Source: Liberibacter crescens BT-1 (GTDB lineage: Bacteria; Pseudomonadota; Alphaproteobacteria; Rhizobiales; Rhizobiaceae). Taken from it: a stretch of DNA of 64,000 bases. This document shows positions 25,937 to 33,692 of this stretch, piece after piece (the stretch's first letter is position 1; every line of letters begins with the position of its first letter). Both the position numbers and the translations under genes were made by a program. The stretch covers positions 950,001 to 1,014,000 of the forward strand of contig NC_019907.1 of the NCBI RefSeq assembly GCF_000325745.1, read 5' to 3'. The notes beneath the pieces are model-generated. The model saw only the letters and a program-made list of their open reading frames with translations. It did not search any database and was not told the DNA's origin.

Positions 25937-26209
25937 ATGATGGATTATAATATCGTTTGCATACATAAGCCTGATAGACATAACGCACATAAACATATAG
26001 AATATGTTGGTGTATCTGGAGGGCAACAATTTTCACAAAGTCAAGTCATTTCTTCAATTGAAGAAGGTAAATACCGTTTTTATGTTGATCGAGGAGGATC
26101 AAAAACCTGGGTTGAAGTTGTTATATCTAACTATGGACATAAAGCTATAAGGACTCATCCAGACTATAATCTCAGTAATAATCTTCTTAGTCTTCCAGAA
26201 TGTAAATAA
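25937..26209 (+). CDS. DUF3892 domain protein
   Basis: 90 residues (possibly starting at the second ATG, 25940). It has the whole DUF3892 pattern: IVCIHKPDRHNAHKHIEYVG, SSIEEGKYRFYVDRGGSKTWVEV, RTHPDYNLSNNLLSLPEC. The function of this small family is unknown; it is widespread in bacteria and often sits among accessory genes. No signal peptide or membrane segment. The ribosome site is weak. Confidence 0.8.
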   Translation: MMDYNIVCIHKPDRHNAHKHIEYVGVSGGQQFSQSQVISSIEEGKYRFYVDRGGSKTWVEVVISNYGHKAIRTHPDYNLSNNLLSLPECK

Positions 26210-26263
26210 ACCAAAATATAATGGCTGCTTTGTTCGTTTTAATGAAGCAGCCATTTTAGAAAC

Positions 26264-26488
26264 TTACCTCACTCTTTCAACATGCGTTATTTTATCTAAA
26301 ACCCAATTAGATACGGCATCATACACAGCAGCCTCAGATGCCTCTACAATCTCATTCTCTGTCAGTTTTCCTTTATCCAGATATTCAAAAATATCTTCGC
26401 TAAGAGAATCGTAAACCAGTTTTTCAAACTCACATCTGGTTTTCTCCTTGCCTCTGCTCTCTGCAATCGAGTGTGTTCCTTCTGTCAT
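26264..26488 (-). CDS. Prophage hypothetical protein
   Basis: 74 residues, acidic and helical (EKLVYDSLSEDIFEYLDKGK, then VEASEAAVYDAVSNWVLDKI). Family not recognised. A good ribosome site (AGGGTGA) lies about eight bases before ATG 26488. It is convergent with the DUF3892 gene, with 54 bp between the stops. Confidence 0.6.
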   Translation of the reverse strand: MTEGTHSIAESRGKEKTRCEFEKLVYDSLSEDIFEYLDKGKLTENEIVEASEAAVYDAVSNWVLDKITHVERVR

Positions 26489-26621
26489 AAAATTATCACC
26501 CTAAAGTTGATTTTTCCCTGTTCTTTTCCTGTTCTTGCAGGACAATCGTAATTACATATTTACATTCTAAAGTTGTGATTTTCTTGCGTTTATCTACTTC
26601 TCGCCTATCAATCATTCTCCT

Positions 26622-26705
26622 TTAAACTATTCCAAGGTCAACGCTTTCAGAAGTGAGTACAATTGACTTCTCTTCAGGTGGGTTGGCTGTTGTTTCATCG
26701 CTCAT
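26622..26705 (-). CDS. 27-residue microprotein with strong ribosome site
   Basis: ATG 26705 is preceded by AAGGAG with a six-base spacer (ATAACC), among the best Shine-Dalgarno sequences in the prophage. The product starts MSDETTANPPEEKS and ends SVDLGIV; it is acidic and has no membrane segment. It is 133 bp upstream of the 74-residue gene on the same strand. Unknown function; could also be a leader. Confidence 0.45.
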   Translation of the reverse strand: MSDETTANPPEEKSIVLTSESVDLGIV

Positions 26706-26833
26706 TGGTTATCTCCTTGTTCGAATTCATGTAGTTCTTTGAGTCTTCCCTCTCCTTCAGTTCATGCAGCGACACGAAATGCGCCGCTGAAACCAAACTC
26801 TACGAAATATTTTCGGGGGTGTAAAGGAAAATA

Positions 26834-26880
26834 GGTACATGTACCCATTTTTATGTTGACACGGTACATATACCTATAAT
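26834..26880 (+). promoter_or_regulatory. Prophage promoter with two operator-like palindromes
   Basis: GGTACATGTACC (26834-26845) is a perfect palindrome and GGTACATATACC (26863-26874) a near copy. TTGACA (26856-26861) and TATAAT (26875-26880) are consensus elements, but the gap between them is only 13 bp; TAGATT at 26880 would give 18. The palindromes match the GGTnnATnnACC pattern of the CI/Cro operators 5.3 kb away, so this rightward promoter is probably under the same repressor. An inverted repeat CACCTGAAC/GTTCAGGTG follows (26894-26902, 26936-26944). Confidence 0.55.
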
Positions 26881-27002
26881 AGATTTACTCCATCACCTGA
26901 ACGGGTTTTTGTTAATTTTTGCTCTGTTCAGGTGCCCCCCAAGGCACGAAGACCGGAAACATGATCTGCCATGAGAAAAGAAACAGGGAAAGGGACACGG
27001 AA

Positions 27003-27117
27003 ATGGCTAAGTTTACAATTCGTAACACAACTCCGCAGGTTCGATAGCGAATATCAGGATATTAGCACAGAAGATTCCTTTTATTCAGACGAACATAGTA
27101 CTTTTTTTTTCAAATGA
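27003..27117 (+). pseudogene. Short phage gene with single-base insertion
   Basis: ATG 27003 follows AAAGGGACACGGAA and starts MAKFTIRNTTPQ, then meets a stop. Dropping one G of the GG at about 27038-27039 gives FDSEYQDISTEDSFYSDEHS and a stop at 27117 that overlaps the next ATG (27114) as ATGA, the usual coupling of phage early genes. About 37 residues if corrected. Unknown function. Confidence 0.4.
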
Positions 27118-27342
27118 TTACAGCAAGCTTCTCGGACTTCCTCGTATCCTACGCCAAAATCCACGCCCCTAAAGCCTGTTTAGGCAGGGTGGAAGATGAC
27201 CTTGGTTATTATGCCCCAGAACAAAATAAGCGATGCTTTCCATGCTGCATGGAAGGAAGAGGAAACAGAAGAAAATGAGGATACACGATATGACCCACGA
27301 GAAGAGCATTTTGACCAAAGAGATTATCTTCTGCCCATATAG
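27114..27342 (+). pseudogene. Phage hypothetical protein with frameshift
   Basis: From ATG 27114: SFSDFLVSYAKIHAPKACLG and VEDDLGYYAPEQ. Removing one A in the A4 run near 27232 lets it continue ISDAFHAAWKEEETEENEDT and REEHFDQRDYLLPI to a stop at 27342, about 75 residues. As read the frame ends early in a composition unlike a protein. Family not recognised; probably an early phage gene. Confidence 0.4.
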
Positions 27343-27477
27343 GCCAGAGATCCTGGGAAGAAACCTTACCTGAACAAGCACAGAAACAGAAGATTAAAAG
27401 AAACCGCCAGGAGCGGTAACGGGGGAGGCTCTTTGTTCCTTAATCGGGCCTCCCCTCCAGAAAAAAGGATAACGCCG

Positions 27478-27690
27478 ATGCTTGAGTTCAGCACAAACGG
27501 TTTATGGATCAACAACGGCAAGACTTTCATCCACATTGAGCGTGTAAAGGGTAATCGCAATGAATTTTGTCTCTCTGTGATGGATGATGAAACAGGGAGC
27601 AAAAGCTGCCTGATGAAAAGGGAACAGCTTTTGGCATTATCAGCCTACGCAGAATACAACGCCAAGGCAGGAAAAGGAGAACAGGAATGA
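27478..27690 (+). CDS. Prophage hypothetical protein
   Basis: 70 residues from ATG 27478 (AGGA eight bases upstream). The sequence MLEFSTNGLWINNGKTFIHI followed by NEFCLSVMDDETGSKSCLM and a helical KREQLLALSAYAEYNAKAGK looks like a small mixed alpha/beta protein. The family is not recognised. Its stop overlaps the next start (ATGA, 27687-27690). An upstream GGGGAGGC/GCCTCCCC inverted repeat (27422-27455) has no T-run. Confidence 0.6.
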   Translation: MLEFSTNGLWINNGKTFIHIERVKGNRNEFCLSVMDDETGSKSCLMKREQLLALSAYAEYNAKAGKGEQE

Positions 27691-28241
27691 GCAATATCGT
27701 CGAACATAATACTGAAACAATGAAAATTATGTCAGCAGGAACTTCTGCAATCAGGACAACGGAAGAACACGAAATGACAAGAGAGCGGAAAGTTTCATCA
27801 ACAAGGAAATGCAATGAGGCATTGATCATGAACAGGAAGCACGGAAAAACTATCAGTTCATCATCAATCTGGATGTTCAGGAAACAGGCTTTGTTATTCA
27901 TCCCGATATTCCTGGACGAAATCATTGCCATGCTGGAAAAGGAAATCAAGGCCTTCCTGCAGGAAATAGACGATGTCATCACAAGACCTCAATACCAGAT
28001 ATCAAAAAGAAGCAGCATGAGCCGCGCCCTGATTGTTCTGCATAACACTATGGATCGGCAAAAGGCTATGCACTGGGTCAAAACAGCCCCCTGCCAAAAC
28101 AAGGATAGAATTCAGAAAACCCTTGCGCAGTCTGCCACAGAACAATCGCATGTGGGCAATGCTCACCGATATCGCCATCATGCAGACAAAACATCATGGG
28201 ACAAGGCTTGCTCCCGAGGACTGGAAGCTGATCTTCCTTGA
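27687..28241 (+). pseudogene. Mosaic frame: disrupted phage protein upstream of ninB
   Basis: The 184-residue open frame appears to be stitched from several genes. Between about 27760 and 28016 a coherent product reads ESFINKEMQ (stop), then HEQEARKNYQFIINLDVQET and FVIHPDIP in one frame. After one extra G near 27914 it continues DEIIAMLEKEIKAFLQEIDD in the open frame. Its last part (from 28017) is the N-terminus of NinB, and everything after about 28091 is out of frame. The start overlaps the preceding stop as ATGA. I would not trust the full-length translation. Confidence 0.4.
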
Positions 28242-28413
28242 TGCCCTGCGAAAGGAAATGCGCATTGTTCCCAATCTTGAAGGAAATGGCTTCGTCAATC
28301 TTGGGCGTTCTTCCTCAAACCTCACAAAAGAGGAAATGAGCAACATGATTGAGCTTATGCATGAATGGGGAGCACGCAATAAAATCATCTTCCACGATGG
28401 AGAAACACTATGA
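28017..28413 (+). pseudogene. ninB: NinB-like recombination protein, frameshifted
   Basis: NinB (lambda Orf family) loads or modulates RecA-type recombination on SSB-coated DNA. The start ATG 28017 gives RALIVLHNTMDRQKAMHWVK. After one extra C in the C5 run at 28087-28091 the protein continues AKTRIEFRKPLRSLPQNNRM, WAMLTDIAIMQTKHHG, LAPEDWKLIFLDALRKEMRI and TKEEMSNMIELMHEWGARN, the NinB core. Removing the base gives exactly 132 codons, near the family norm. The downstream part is open from 28033 in its own frame. The stop overlaps the next ATG (ATGA). Confidence 0.75.
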
Positions 28414-28586
28414 CCTCTCCTGCATTCATCAAACAGGCAGATCTGCAAAGAGTGGCGAATGTCGCCAAAAACAATCATGTCATGATCGAAATTATCTCGG
28501 GGGGATTGACCTTTCGTGTCTATCCTGAATTCACAATCCCTTCTCCTGAAACAGAAAGGGAAGCGGTAGATCTTTCCTTGTACTAA
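28410..28586 (+). CDS. Small prophage protein before the integrase
   Basis: 58 residues: MTSPAFIKQADLQRVANVAK, then MIEIISGGLTFRVYPEF and a polar tail. ATG overlaps the ninB stop and the gene ends 2 bp before the integrase start, so it is coupled to both. Small proteins of this type (basic helix plus short beta part) commonly precede integrases in rhizobial prophages. An excisionase-like role is possible but not shown. Confidence 0.6.
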   Translation: MTSPAFIKQADLQRVANVAKNNHVMIEIISGGLTFRVYPEFTIPSPETEREAVDLSLY

Positions 28587-28588
28587 CC

Positions 28589-29611
28589 ATGCCTAAACAT
28601 CGTTACCCTCATCTCTCACACGAAACAACACGACACGGTAAAAAAGTCTGGTACTTTAAAAAAAATGGTAAACGCATCAGGCTTCCTGATTCATACGGAT
28701 CGCAAAAGTTCCTTGAAGCCTACAAAAATGCTCTTGCAGGGAATATTCCTGTAAAAAGAAACACTGTAAAACAGGGAACATTGGCGTGGCTGATTCAGGA
28801 ATATGGGAAAAGCAGCCATTACAGATCTTTAAACATTTCCACAAAAAAGGTTCGCGAAAATATCTATAAAAAAATTATCCAGAATTCAGGAGATATTCCA
28901 TTCACCCAAATAACCAGAAAACATATTCAGGATACCGTAGATAAAAGAGCAGCAACACCTTTTTCCGCCATTGGTTTTCTAAAGGCAATATCACCAATTT
29001 TCAAATGGGCTCTGGAAAACGAATTCATGAGCAAGAATCCTGTTATCGGTATATCTCGCCCCTCTCAAAAAACAGATGGTTTTTATACATGGACAGTTGA
29101 AGAAGTGGAGAAATATCGCTCTTTCCATCCTGTGGGAACAAAAGCGAGACTCGCTCTTGAGCTTATGTTGTTTCTCGGGTTGAGAAGATCCGATGTCGTG
29201 CGCATTGGGCCACAGCATATGAAGGATGGTGTTCTCTCCATCAAAACACAAAAAACAGGAACATGGGTTTATATCCCTGTCTTTAAACCCTTGCAGGAAT
29301 GCATAGAAAAAACAGAAACGGGAAATGATACATTCCTGACAACACATAAGGGGACATCTTTTATGTCCTCTTCATCTTTTGGAAACTGGTTTTGTAAAAA
29401 ATGCAGGCAAGCGGGTTTAGCAGACGAATGTCGAGCTCACGGCTTGCGTAAAGCAGGGGCAACCATTGCTGCAAATGCAGGAGCCAGCACACAGGAACTC
29501 ATGGCTATGTTCGGATGGTCAAAAATGTCCATGGCAGAAGTCTACACAAAAGCAGCAGACAAAACGAGGTTAGCTTATCAGGCTGCAAAAAAGCTCTCAA
29601 AAGGAATTTAG
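28589..29611 (+). CDS. int: Tyrosine recombinase, prophage integrase
   Basis: 340 residues. The N-terminal part includes KKVWYFKKNGKRIRLPDSYG, and the core-binding domain spans about residues 65-160. The catalytic domain shows LFLGLRRSDVVRIG (Arg I), HGLRKAGATIAANAG (His-x-x-Arg), the tryptophan of MFGWSKMSMAEVYTKAA and its tyrosine nucleophile. All catalytic residues appear present. It lies 93 bp from attR, as expected for a phage integrase acting on the tRNA-Arg site. The reading frame is intact, unlike many neighbours. Confidence 0.93.
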   Translation: MPKHRYPHLSHETTRHGKKVWYFKKNGKRIRLPDSYGSQKFLEAYKNALAGNIPVKRNTVKQGTLAWLIQEYGKSSHYRSLNISTKKVRENIYKKIIQNSGDIPFTQITRKHIQDTVDKRAATPFSAIGFLKAISPIFKWALENEFMSKNPVIGISRPSQKTDGFYTWTVEEVEKYRSFHPVGTKARLALELMLFLGLRRSDVVRIGPQHMKDGVLSIKTQKTGTWVYIPVFKPLQECIEKTETGNDTFLTTHKGTSFMSSSSFGNWFCKKCRQAGLADECRAHGLRKAGATIAANAGASTQELMAMFGWSKMSMAEVYTKAADKTRLAYQAAKKLSKGI

Positions 29612-29670
29612 GTGCGACCAGGACACAGAAATTATTCAATAAAATCAATGAGGCGATTTTGGTCGCACCT
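29610..29670. repeat. Inverted repeat AGGTGCGACCA at the right prophage end
   Basis: AGGTGCGACCA (29610-29620) and its exact complement TGGTCGCACCT (29660-29670) are separated by 39 bp, between the integrase stop and attR. The GTCGCACCT core recurs near attL (16216-16224). Candidate integrase arm sites; alternatively an integrase terminator stem, but no T-run follows. Confidence 0.45.
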
Positions 29671-29703
29671 TGGCTAAAACCCTTGATTTTGCTTAGTAGT
29701 ATC

Positions 29704-29743
29704 AATACTGCAGGGGTCGTCACTTATTGTTTATATCCTTGAT
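29704..29743 (+). repeat. attR, right prophage attachment repeat
   Basis: Imperfect copy (36/40) of the tRNA-Arg 3' end at 16151-16190. The copy has GTCA where the tRNA has GCCA, so it does not rebuild a CCA-ending tRNA. It marks the right boundary of the prophage. Confidence 0.85.
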
Positions 29744-30013
29744 TCTAGAGTGCAATACTCTATATGCACTTAACATAAAAAATCGTATTATCATGGATTA
29801 ATACATCAAAAAATATAAATAGCCTTCATTGCTGCTTTGATAACCCTAAAAAACAAGAAAATAAATCTCATTATCAAATGAGCTGTTTTTGATTCTTAAA
29901 GAAACACTTTGTCTATTTCTCTTTTCACGAAAACACTTAAATGAATTGCTAAGAAGTTGTTAAAATTAACACACATTAAGATAAATTTTAATATACAAAG
30001 CTATAAAAAAGAA

Positions 30014-30140
30014 GATCTTCTTGACTATATTAATAAAAGATTTATCGTTAACAATTGGTAAAGAGAAAAATCGAAGCGGCAGAAGAAGGCGACCCTGAAA
30101 TAAGAACCACCTTACAGAATCGCCTTCCTTCTTCGAAGAC
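30014..30140 (+). pseudogene. Decayed copy A of an unknown small gene (LLDYIN family)
   Basis: Reads DLLDYINKRF then a stop; in another frame KIEAAEEGDPEIRTTLQNRL follows. The same order (LLDYINKKF ... GEGDPELLNILQNRLQ) is found at 42402-42584. Both copies are broken. The rest of the 29744-30719 gap is very AT-rich and shows no other gene. Confidence 0.5.
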
Positions 30141-30293
30141 CAGAGTTAAAAAATACAGTTATTGCCTAAGGCTGATAGTTCCCATGGTTTATTAAGAGAA
30201 TTATTACAGCATTTGAAAGCAATTAGTACAGTTATTGGTCAATGAAGAACATTTTTTACTCTCAGAGACTTTATTTACTTATTCAAATTTAGT

Positions 30294-30322
30294 CCCGCTT
30301 TTAAATTTCTTCTCAAAGCGGG
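30294..30322 (+). terminator. Terminator-like hairpin in the prophage-accB gap
   Basis: CCCGCTTT (30294-30301) and AAAGCGGG (30315-30322) form a perfect 8-bp stem with a 13-nt loop, followed by TATATTTTATAT. It may end transcription from the prophage or the decayed gene before accB. Stem is good; the T-tract is interrupted. Confidence 0.5.
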
Positions 30323-30719
30323 TATATTTTATATGTCCTTTGAAAATGTCATCTCTATGGCATACGGTTCAATTATGAATGTATTATTTAAAAATCACAA
30401 GACATTAAATTATAATCTCATAAGAGATACAATAACTCAACTAACCATTTCATAGCCGTCCTGTTATCTAAAAATAATGAACAAGGTAGAGAAAAACATA
30501 AAAATATAAAATTAATGCGTTTAGATCTCTTAATATCCACAGATTACATAAAGAAAACTATTCTATATTCTGGCATAAGTCTTTTAATGATATTAAACTT
30601 AAATGTTACATATAATATATATTTATCAAGTTATAATTTCTATAATTTACTTAATGAAGTATATACAATAAAATATTGTTTTTCGTGTTTATAATAAATC
30701 CAGAACTGGTTTAGTTTTA

Positions 30720-31265
30720 ATGACTATTAAACAACAAAGCATTGATCTAGTGCTAATCCGTAATCTTGCCAATATACTTAATGAGACGAATTTAACAGAA
30801 ATTAAAATCGATCATAACGGTATAAGTATATATCTTTCTCGTTCTTCTGCAAAAACATTAACAACCACTCACTACCCTGACCCTGAAAGTTCACCTCCTT
30901 TTTCTCCTACAGTAATGCAAACAATTGAACCTGCAAGATTTCCTGTATCTCCTTCTTCAAGCCATCAGGATACACAATTTTCTGTTGCATCTTCAGCTGT
31001 TCCTGCAATTAAATCTACAATAAATGATAATACACATATAGTAACTTCCCCAATGGTTGGTACTGCGTACTTATCTCCAGGTCCAGGTGAAAAACCCTTT
31101 GTTGAAGCAGGGAATCTTGTTACAGAGGGACAAACTCTTCTAATTATTGAAGCAATGAAAACAATGAATCATATAACAGCACCACGATCTGGAAAAATTA
31201 TAGAAATTAAAGTCACAGATACGCAATTAGTTGAATATGGTGAACCACTTTTAATGATAGAATAG
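30720..31265 (+). CDS. accB: AccB, biotin carboxyl carrier protein of acetyl-CoA carboxylase
   Basis: 181 residues. The N-terminal helix (IDLVLIRNLANILNETNL) and short beta part are followed by a flexible Pro/Ser/Ala linker (about residues 50-100). The biotinyl domain has VTSPMVGTAYLSPGPGEKPFV and the biotin attachment site EAMKTMN with Lys147. It carries carboxybiotin between AccC and the carboxyltransferase in fatty-acid synthesis. Ten bases separate it from accC, forming the usual accBC operon. Start ATG 30720. Confidence 0.95.
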   Translation: MTIKQQSIDLVLIRNLANILNETNLTEIKIDHNGISIYLSRSSAKTLTTTHYPDPESSPPFSPTVMQTIEPARFPVSPSSSHQDTQFSVASSAVPAIKSTINDNTHIVTSPMVGTAYLSPGPGEKPFVEAGNLVTEGQTLLIIEAMKTMNHITAPRSGKIIEIKVTDTQLVEYGEPLLMIE

Positions 31266-31275
31266 GTTTCTTCTT

Positions 31276-32616
31276 ATGATTTCTAAAATTCTTATAGCTA
31301 ATCGTGGAGAAATTGCTTTACGAGTTTTACGTGCTTGTAAAGAGTTAGGAATTCCTACAGTAGCAGTACATTCCACAGCAGATTCTGGAGGAATGCATGT
31401 ACGTTTGGCTGATGAAAGTGTATGTATAGGACCACCATCTTCAAGAGATAGTTATTTAAATATTCAGCAAATAGTTGCTGCATGTGAAATAACAGGAGCC
31501 GATGCAGTACATCCTGGGTATGGTTTTCTTTCAGAAAATTCAAAATTTGCTGAAATTCTGGAAGCACATCATATTACATTTATTGGACCTAGTGCAGAAC
31601 ATATCAGAATTATGGGTGATAAAATTACAGCCAAGAAAACAGCCCAACAACTTGGGATACCTGTTGTTCCTGGTTCAGAGAATAAAGTAAATATTGACAA
31701 TGCAATACAAATAGCAAAAAAAGTAGGCTTTCCGTTAATAATTAAAGCCTCAGCAGGAGGTGGCGGACGTGGTATGAAAATAGCACGTTCTGAAATAGAA
31801 CTTATAGATGCTATTAGCAAAGCACGTTCTGAAGCAATTGTTGCGTTTGGAAATGATACTGTTTACATAGAAAAATATCTTGAAAAACCTCGTCATATTG
31901 AAGTTCAAATATTTGGTGATGGAAAAGGCAATGCCGTACACTTTGGAGAACGTGACTGTTCATTACAACGTAGACACCAAAAAATATGGGAAGAAGCCAA
32001 TTGCCCTATACTTGATCATAAAGAACGTACAAAAATAGGAGAAATCTGTACCAATGCGATGAAAGAGATTAAATATCGTGGTGCAGGAACAATAGAATTC
32101 CTTTATGAAGAAAATAAATTTTACTTTATTGAAATGAATACACGTCTCCAAGTAGAACACCCAATTACAGAAGCTATTACAGGAGTTGACCTTGTTCATG
32201 AACAAATTCGAGTTGCTTCTGGAATGGGACTTTCTGTTAAACAAGATGATATCAACTTTTCTGGACATGCCATTGAATGTCGTATCAATGCTGAAGACCC
32301 TAATAATTTTATACCCTCTCCAGGTACAATTACACATTTCCATGCGCCAGGTGGCTTAGGAGTAAGAATTGATTCTGCAGCTTACCAAGGATATAAAATT
32401 CCTTCTTACTATGATAGTCTCATTGGTAAATTAATCGTACACGGACGCAATCGGAAAGAATCTATGATGCGATTACGTCGTGCACTAGATGAATTTGTTA
32501 TTGATGGAATAAAAACAACACTACCACTTTTTCAAGAACTTATTAATAATGACGCTATAAAAGATGGGGATTATAATATTCACTGGCTAGAGGAGTATTT
32601 ATCCCAAAAGAACTAA
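31276..32616 (+). CDS. accC: AccC, biotin carboxylase
   Basis: 446 residues, normal length. N-terminal ILIANRGEIALRVLRACKELG, then the ATP-grasp domain with the glycine-rich loop IKASAGGGGRGMKIA, YIEKYLEKPRHIEVQIFGDG, ERDCSLQRRHQK, FIEMNTRLQVEHPITE, and the C-terminal ALDEFVIDGIKTT. It carboxylates biotin on AccB using ATP and bicarbonate. RBS is weak (the start closely follows accB), implying coupling. It is followed 12 bp later by aat, so all three may be one transcript. Confidence 0.97.
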   Translation: MISKILIANRGEIALRVLRACKELGIPTVAVHSTADSGGMHVRLADESVCIGPPSSRDSYLNIQQIVAACEITGADAVHPGYGFLSENSKFAEILEAHHITFIGPSAEHIRIMGDKITAKKTAQQLGIPVVPGSENKVNIDNAIQIAKKVGFPLIIKASAGGGGRGMKIARSEIELIDAISKARSEAIVAFGNDTVYIEKYLEKPRHIEVQIFGDGKGNAVHFGERDCSLQRRHQKIWEEANCPILDHKERTKIGEICTNAMKEIKYRGAGTIEFLYEENKFYFIEMNTRLQVEHPITEAITGVDLVHEQIRVASGMGLSVKQDDINFSGHAIECRINAEDPNNFIPSPGTITHFHAPGGLGVRIDSAAYQGYKIPSYYDSLIGKLIVHGRNRKESMMRLRRALDEFVIDGIKTTLPLFQELINNDAIKDGDYNIHWLEEYLSQKN

Positions 32617-32628
32617 ACAATTTAATAT

Positions 32629-33237
32629 ATGCCAGATTATAGTAATAATAAAATAACTACAGAGTTTTTGCTCTATGCCTATTCCGTAGGTATGTTTCCA
32701 ATGGCTAAGTCAGCAAATGATCATAATATCTATTGGATAGAGCCTGAAAAACGAGCCATAATACCTTTAGATAATTTTCATATTTCAAGAAGCCTTAAAA
32801 AAATTGTCCGCCTTAAATCGTATGACATTCGTGTCGACACTGCTTTTGATCAGGTGATTTCTGGCTGCGCAGAAAATTCAGAAAATCGAAAGACAACCTG
32901 GATTAATACGACCATACGTGAACTTTACATCGAATTATTTCATATGGGATATGGCCACAGCATAGAGGCATGGAAAGAAGAAAAATTAATGGGAGGATTA
33001 TATGGAATATGTTTAAAATCAGCATTCTTTGGAGAAAGTATGTTTTCTCGCAGTAACAATGCATCAAAAGTTTGTCTTACATATTTATTAAATCACCTTA
33101 GAACACGTGGATTTGAATTGCTTGATATCCAGTTTATAACTAATCACCTTAAAAATTTTGGAGCTATAGAAATAAATAGACAAGAATACAAAAATATTCT
33201 TGAGAAAGCACTCAATAACAAGGAAGTTCTGTTCTAG
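32629..33237 (+). CDS. aat: Aat, leucyl/phenylalanyl-tRNA--protein transferase
   Basis: 202 residues with LLYAYSVGMFPMAKSAND, WIEPEKRAIIPLDNFHISRSL, the IEAWKEEKLMGGLYGI core and the SMFSRSNNASKVCLTYLL motif, followed by FELLDIQFITNHL. The enzyme adds Leu or Phe to N-terminal Arg/Lys of proteins, making N-degrons read by ClpS-ClpAP; clpS and clpA are in this window. It commonly follows accBC in Rhizobiales. Start ATG 32629. Confidence 0.95.
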   Translation: MPDYSNNKITTEFLLYAYSVGMFPMAKSANDHNIYWIEPEKRAIIPLDNFHISRSLKKIVRLKSYDIRVDTAFDQVISGCAENSENRKTTWINTTIRELYIELFHMGYGHSIEAWKEEKLMGGLYGICLKSAFFGESMFSRSNNASKVCLTYLLNHLRTRGFELLDIQFITNHLKNFGAIEINRQEYKNILEKALNNKEVLF

Positions 33238-33339
33238 AAAGCTTTCTCTTTAAAAAATCACTAATCTTTACCTCTTTCTAGCTTTATAACTTTTATTAAA
33301 GAAGTCATTGAACTTTAAAATCAACCTATTTGTTAAAAT

Positions 33340-33615
33340 CTAAGTATTACAAGCATCTTTAAGAGTTTTTCCAGCTGTAAATTTTGGAACTTTTCGAGCA
33401 TTAATATGAACCTCTTGACCTGTTAAAGGATTACGACCTTTAGTTGCAGATCGATTAGAGAGAGAAAAACTACCAAATCCTGTAATTCGAACCCCCTGAC
33501 CACTCTTAATTTCATTTTTAATAATTTCTAGAATAGCATCTAAAGTAGAAGCAGAATCTGCTTTACTTAAACCTGTTTTTTCAGCAATAGCAGATATAAG
33601 CTCACCCTTATTCAT
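33340..33615 (-). CDS. hupB: HU family DNA-binding protein
   Basis: 91 residues: MNKGELISAIAEKTGLSKAD, then the beta-arm region GFGSFSLSNRSATKGRNPLTGQEV with the proline at the arm tip, and the C-terminal KFTAGKTLKDA. Typical homodimeric HU, a nucleoid-compacting protein. It lies 77 bp after lon on the same strand, the normal lon-hupB order. RBS AAAGGAG precedes ATG 33615. Confidence 0.95.
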   Translation of the reverse strand: MNKGELISAIAEKTGLSKADSASTLDAILEIIKNEIKSGQGVRITGFGSFSLSNRSATKGRNPLTGQEVHINARKVPKFTAGKTLKDACNT

Positions 33616-33692
33616 GCATTAACTCCTTTCTAAATTACAAAAAAACAACAATTATACTTATAATAAAAAAATGAAATCTCTATGCGATTACT

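Larger units (their letters stand above)
16151..29743. mobile_element. Defective prophage, about 13.6 kb, integrated in tRNA-Arg
   Basis: Bounded by direct repeats at the tRNA-Arg 3' end (16151-16190) and beside the integrase gene (29704-29743). Contents: tyrosine integrase, NinB, CI/Cro-like switch, DUF1376 replication gene, endolysin and other lysis genes, C1 protease, O-acyltransferase, outer-membrane barrel, DUF3892. No capsid, portal, tail or complete terminase genes. At least seven reading frames carry single-base indels or in-frame stops. Base composition by eye is less AT-rich than the flanks. I read it as a decayed prophage that keeps surface-modification cargo; a satellite-like element is possible. 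Confidence 0.88.

Noticed and set aside
27527-27982. Minus-strand 151-codon frame with hydrophobic stretches
   Set aside because: Opposes the rightward early phage genes, which have coupled ATGA starts; composition reflects the complementary strand.
29704-29743. Possible second tRNA gene at the right prophage end
   Set aside because: Only the 3' end of a tRNA is present; it is the attR copy.
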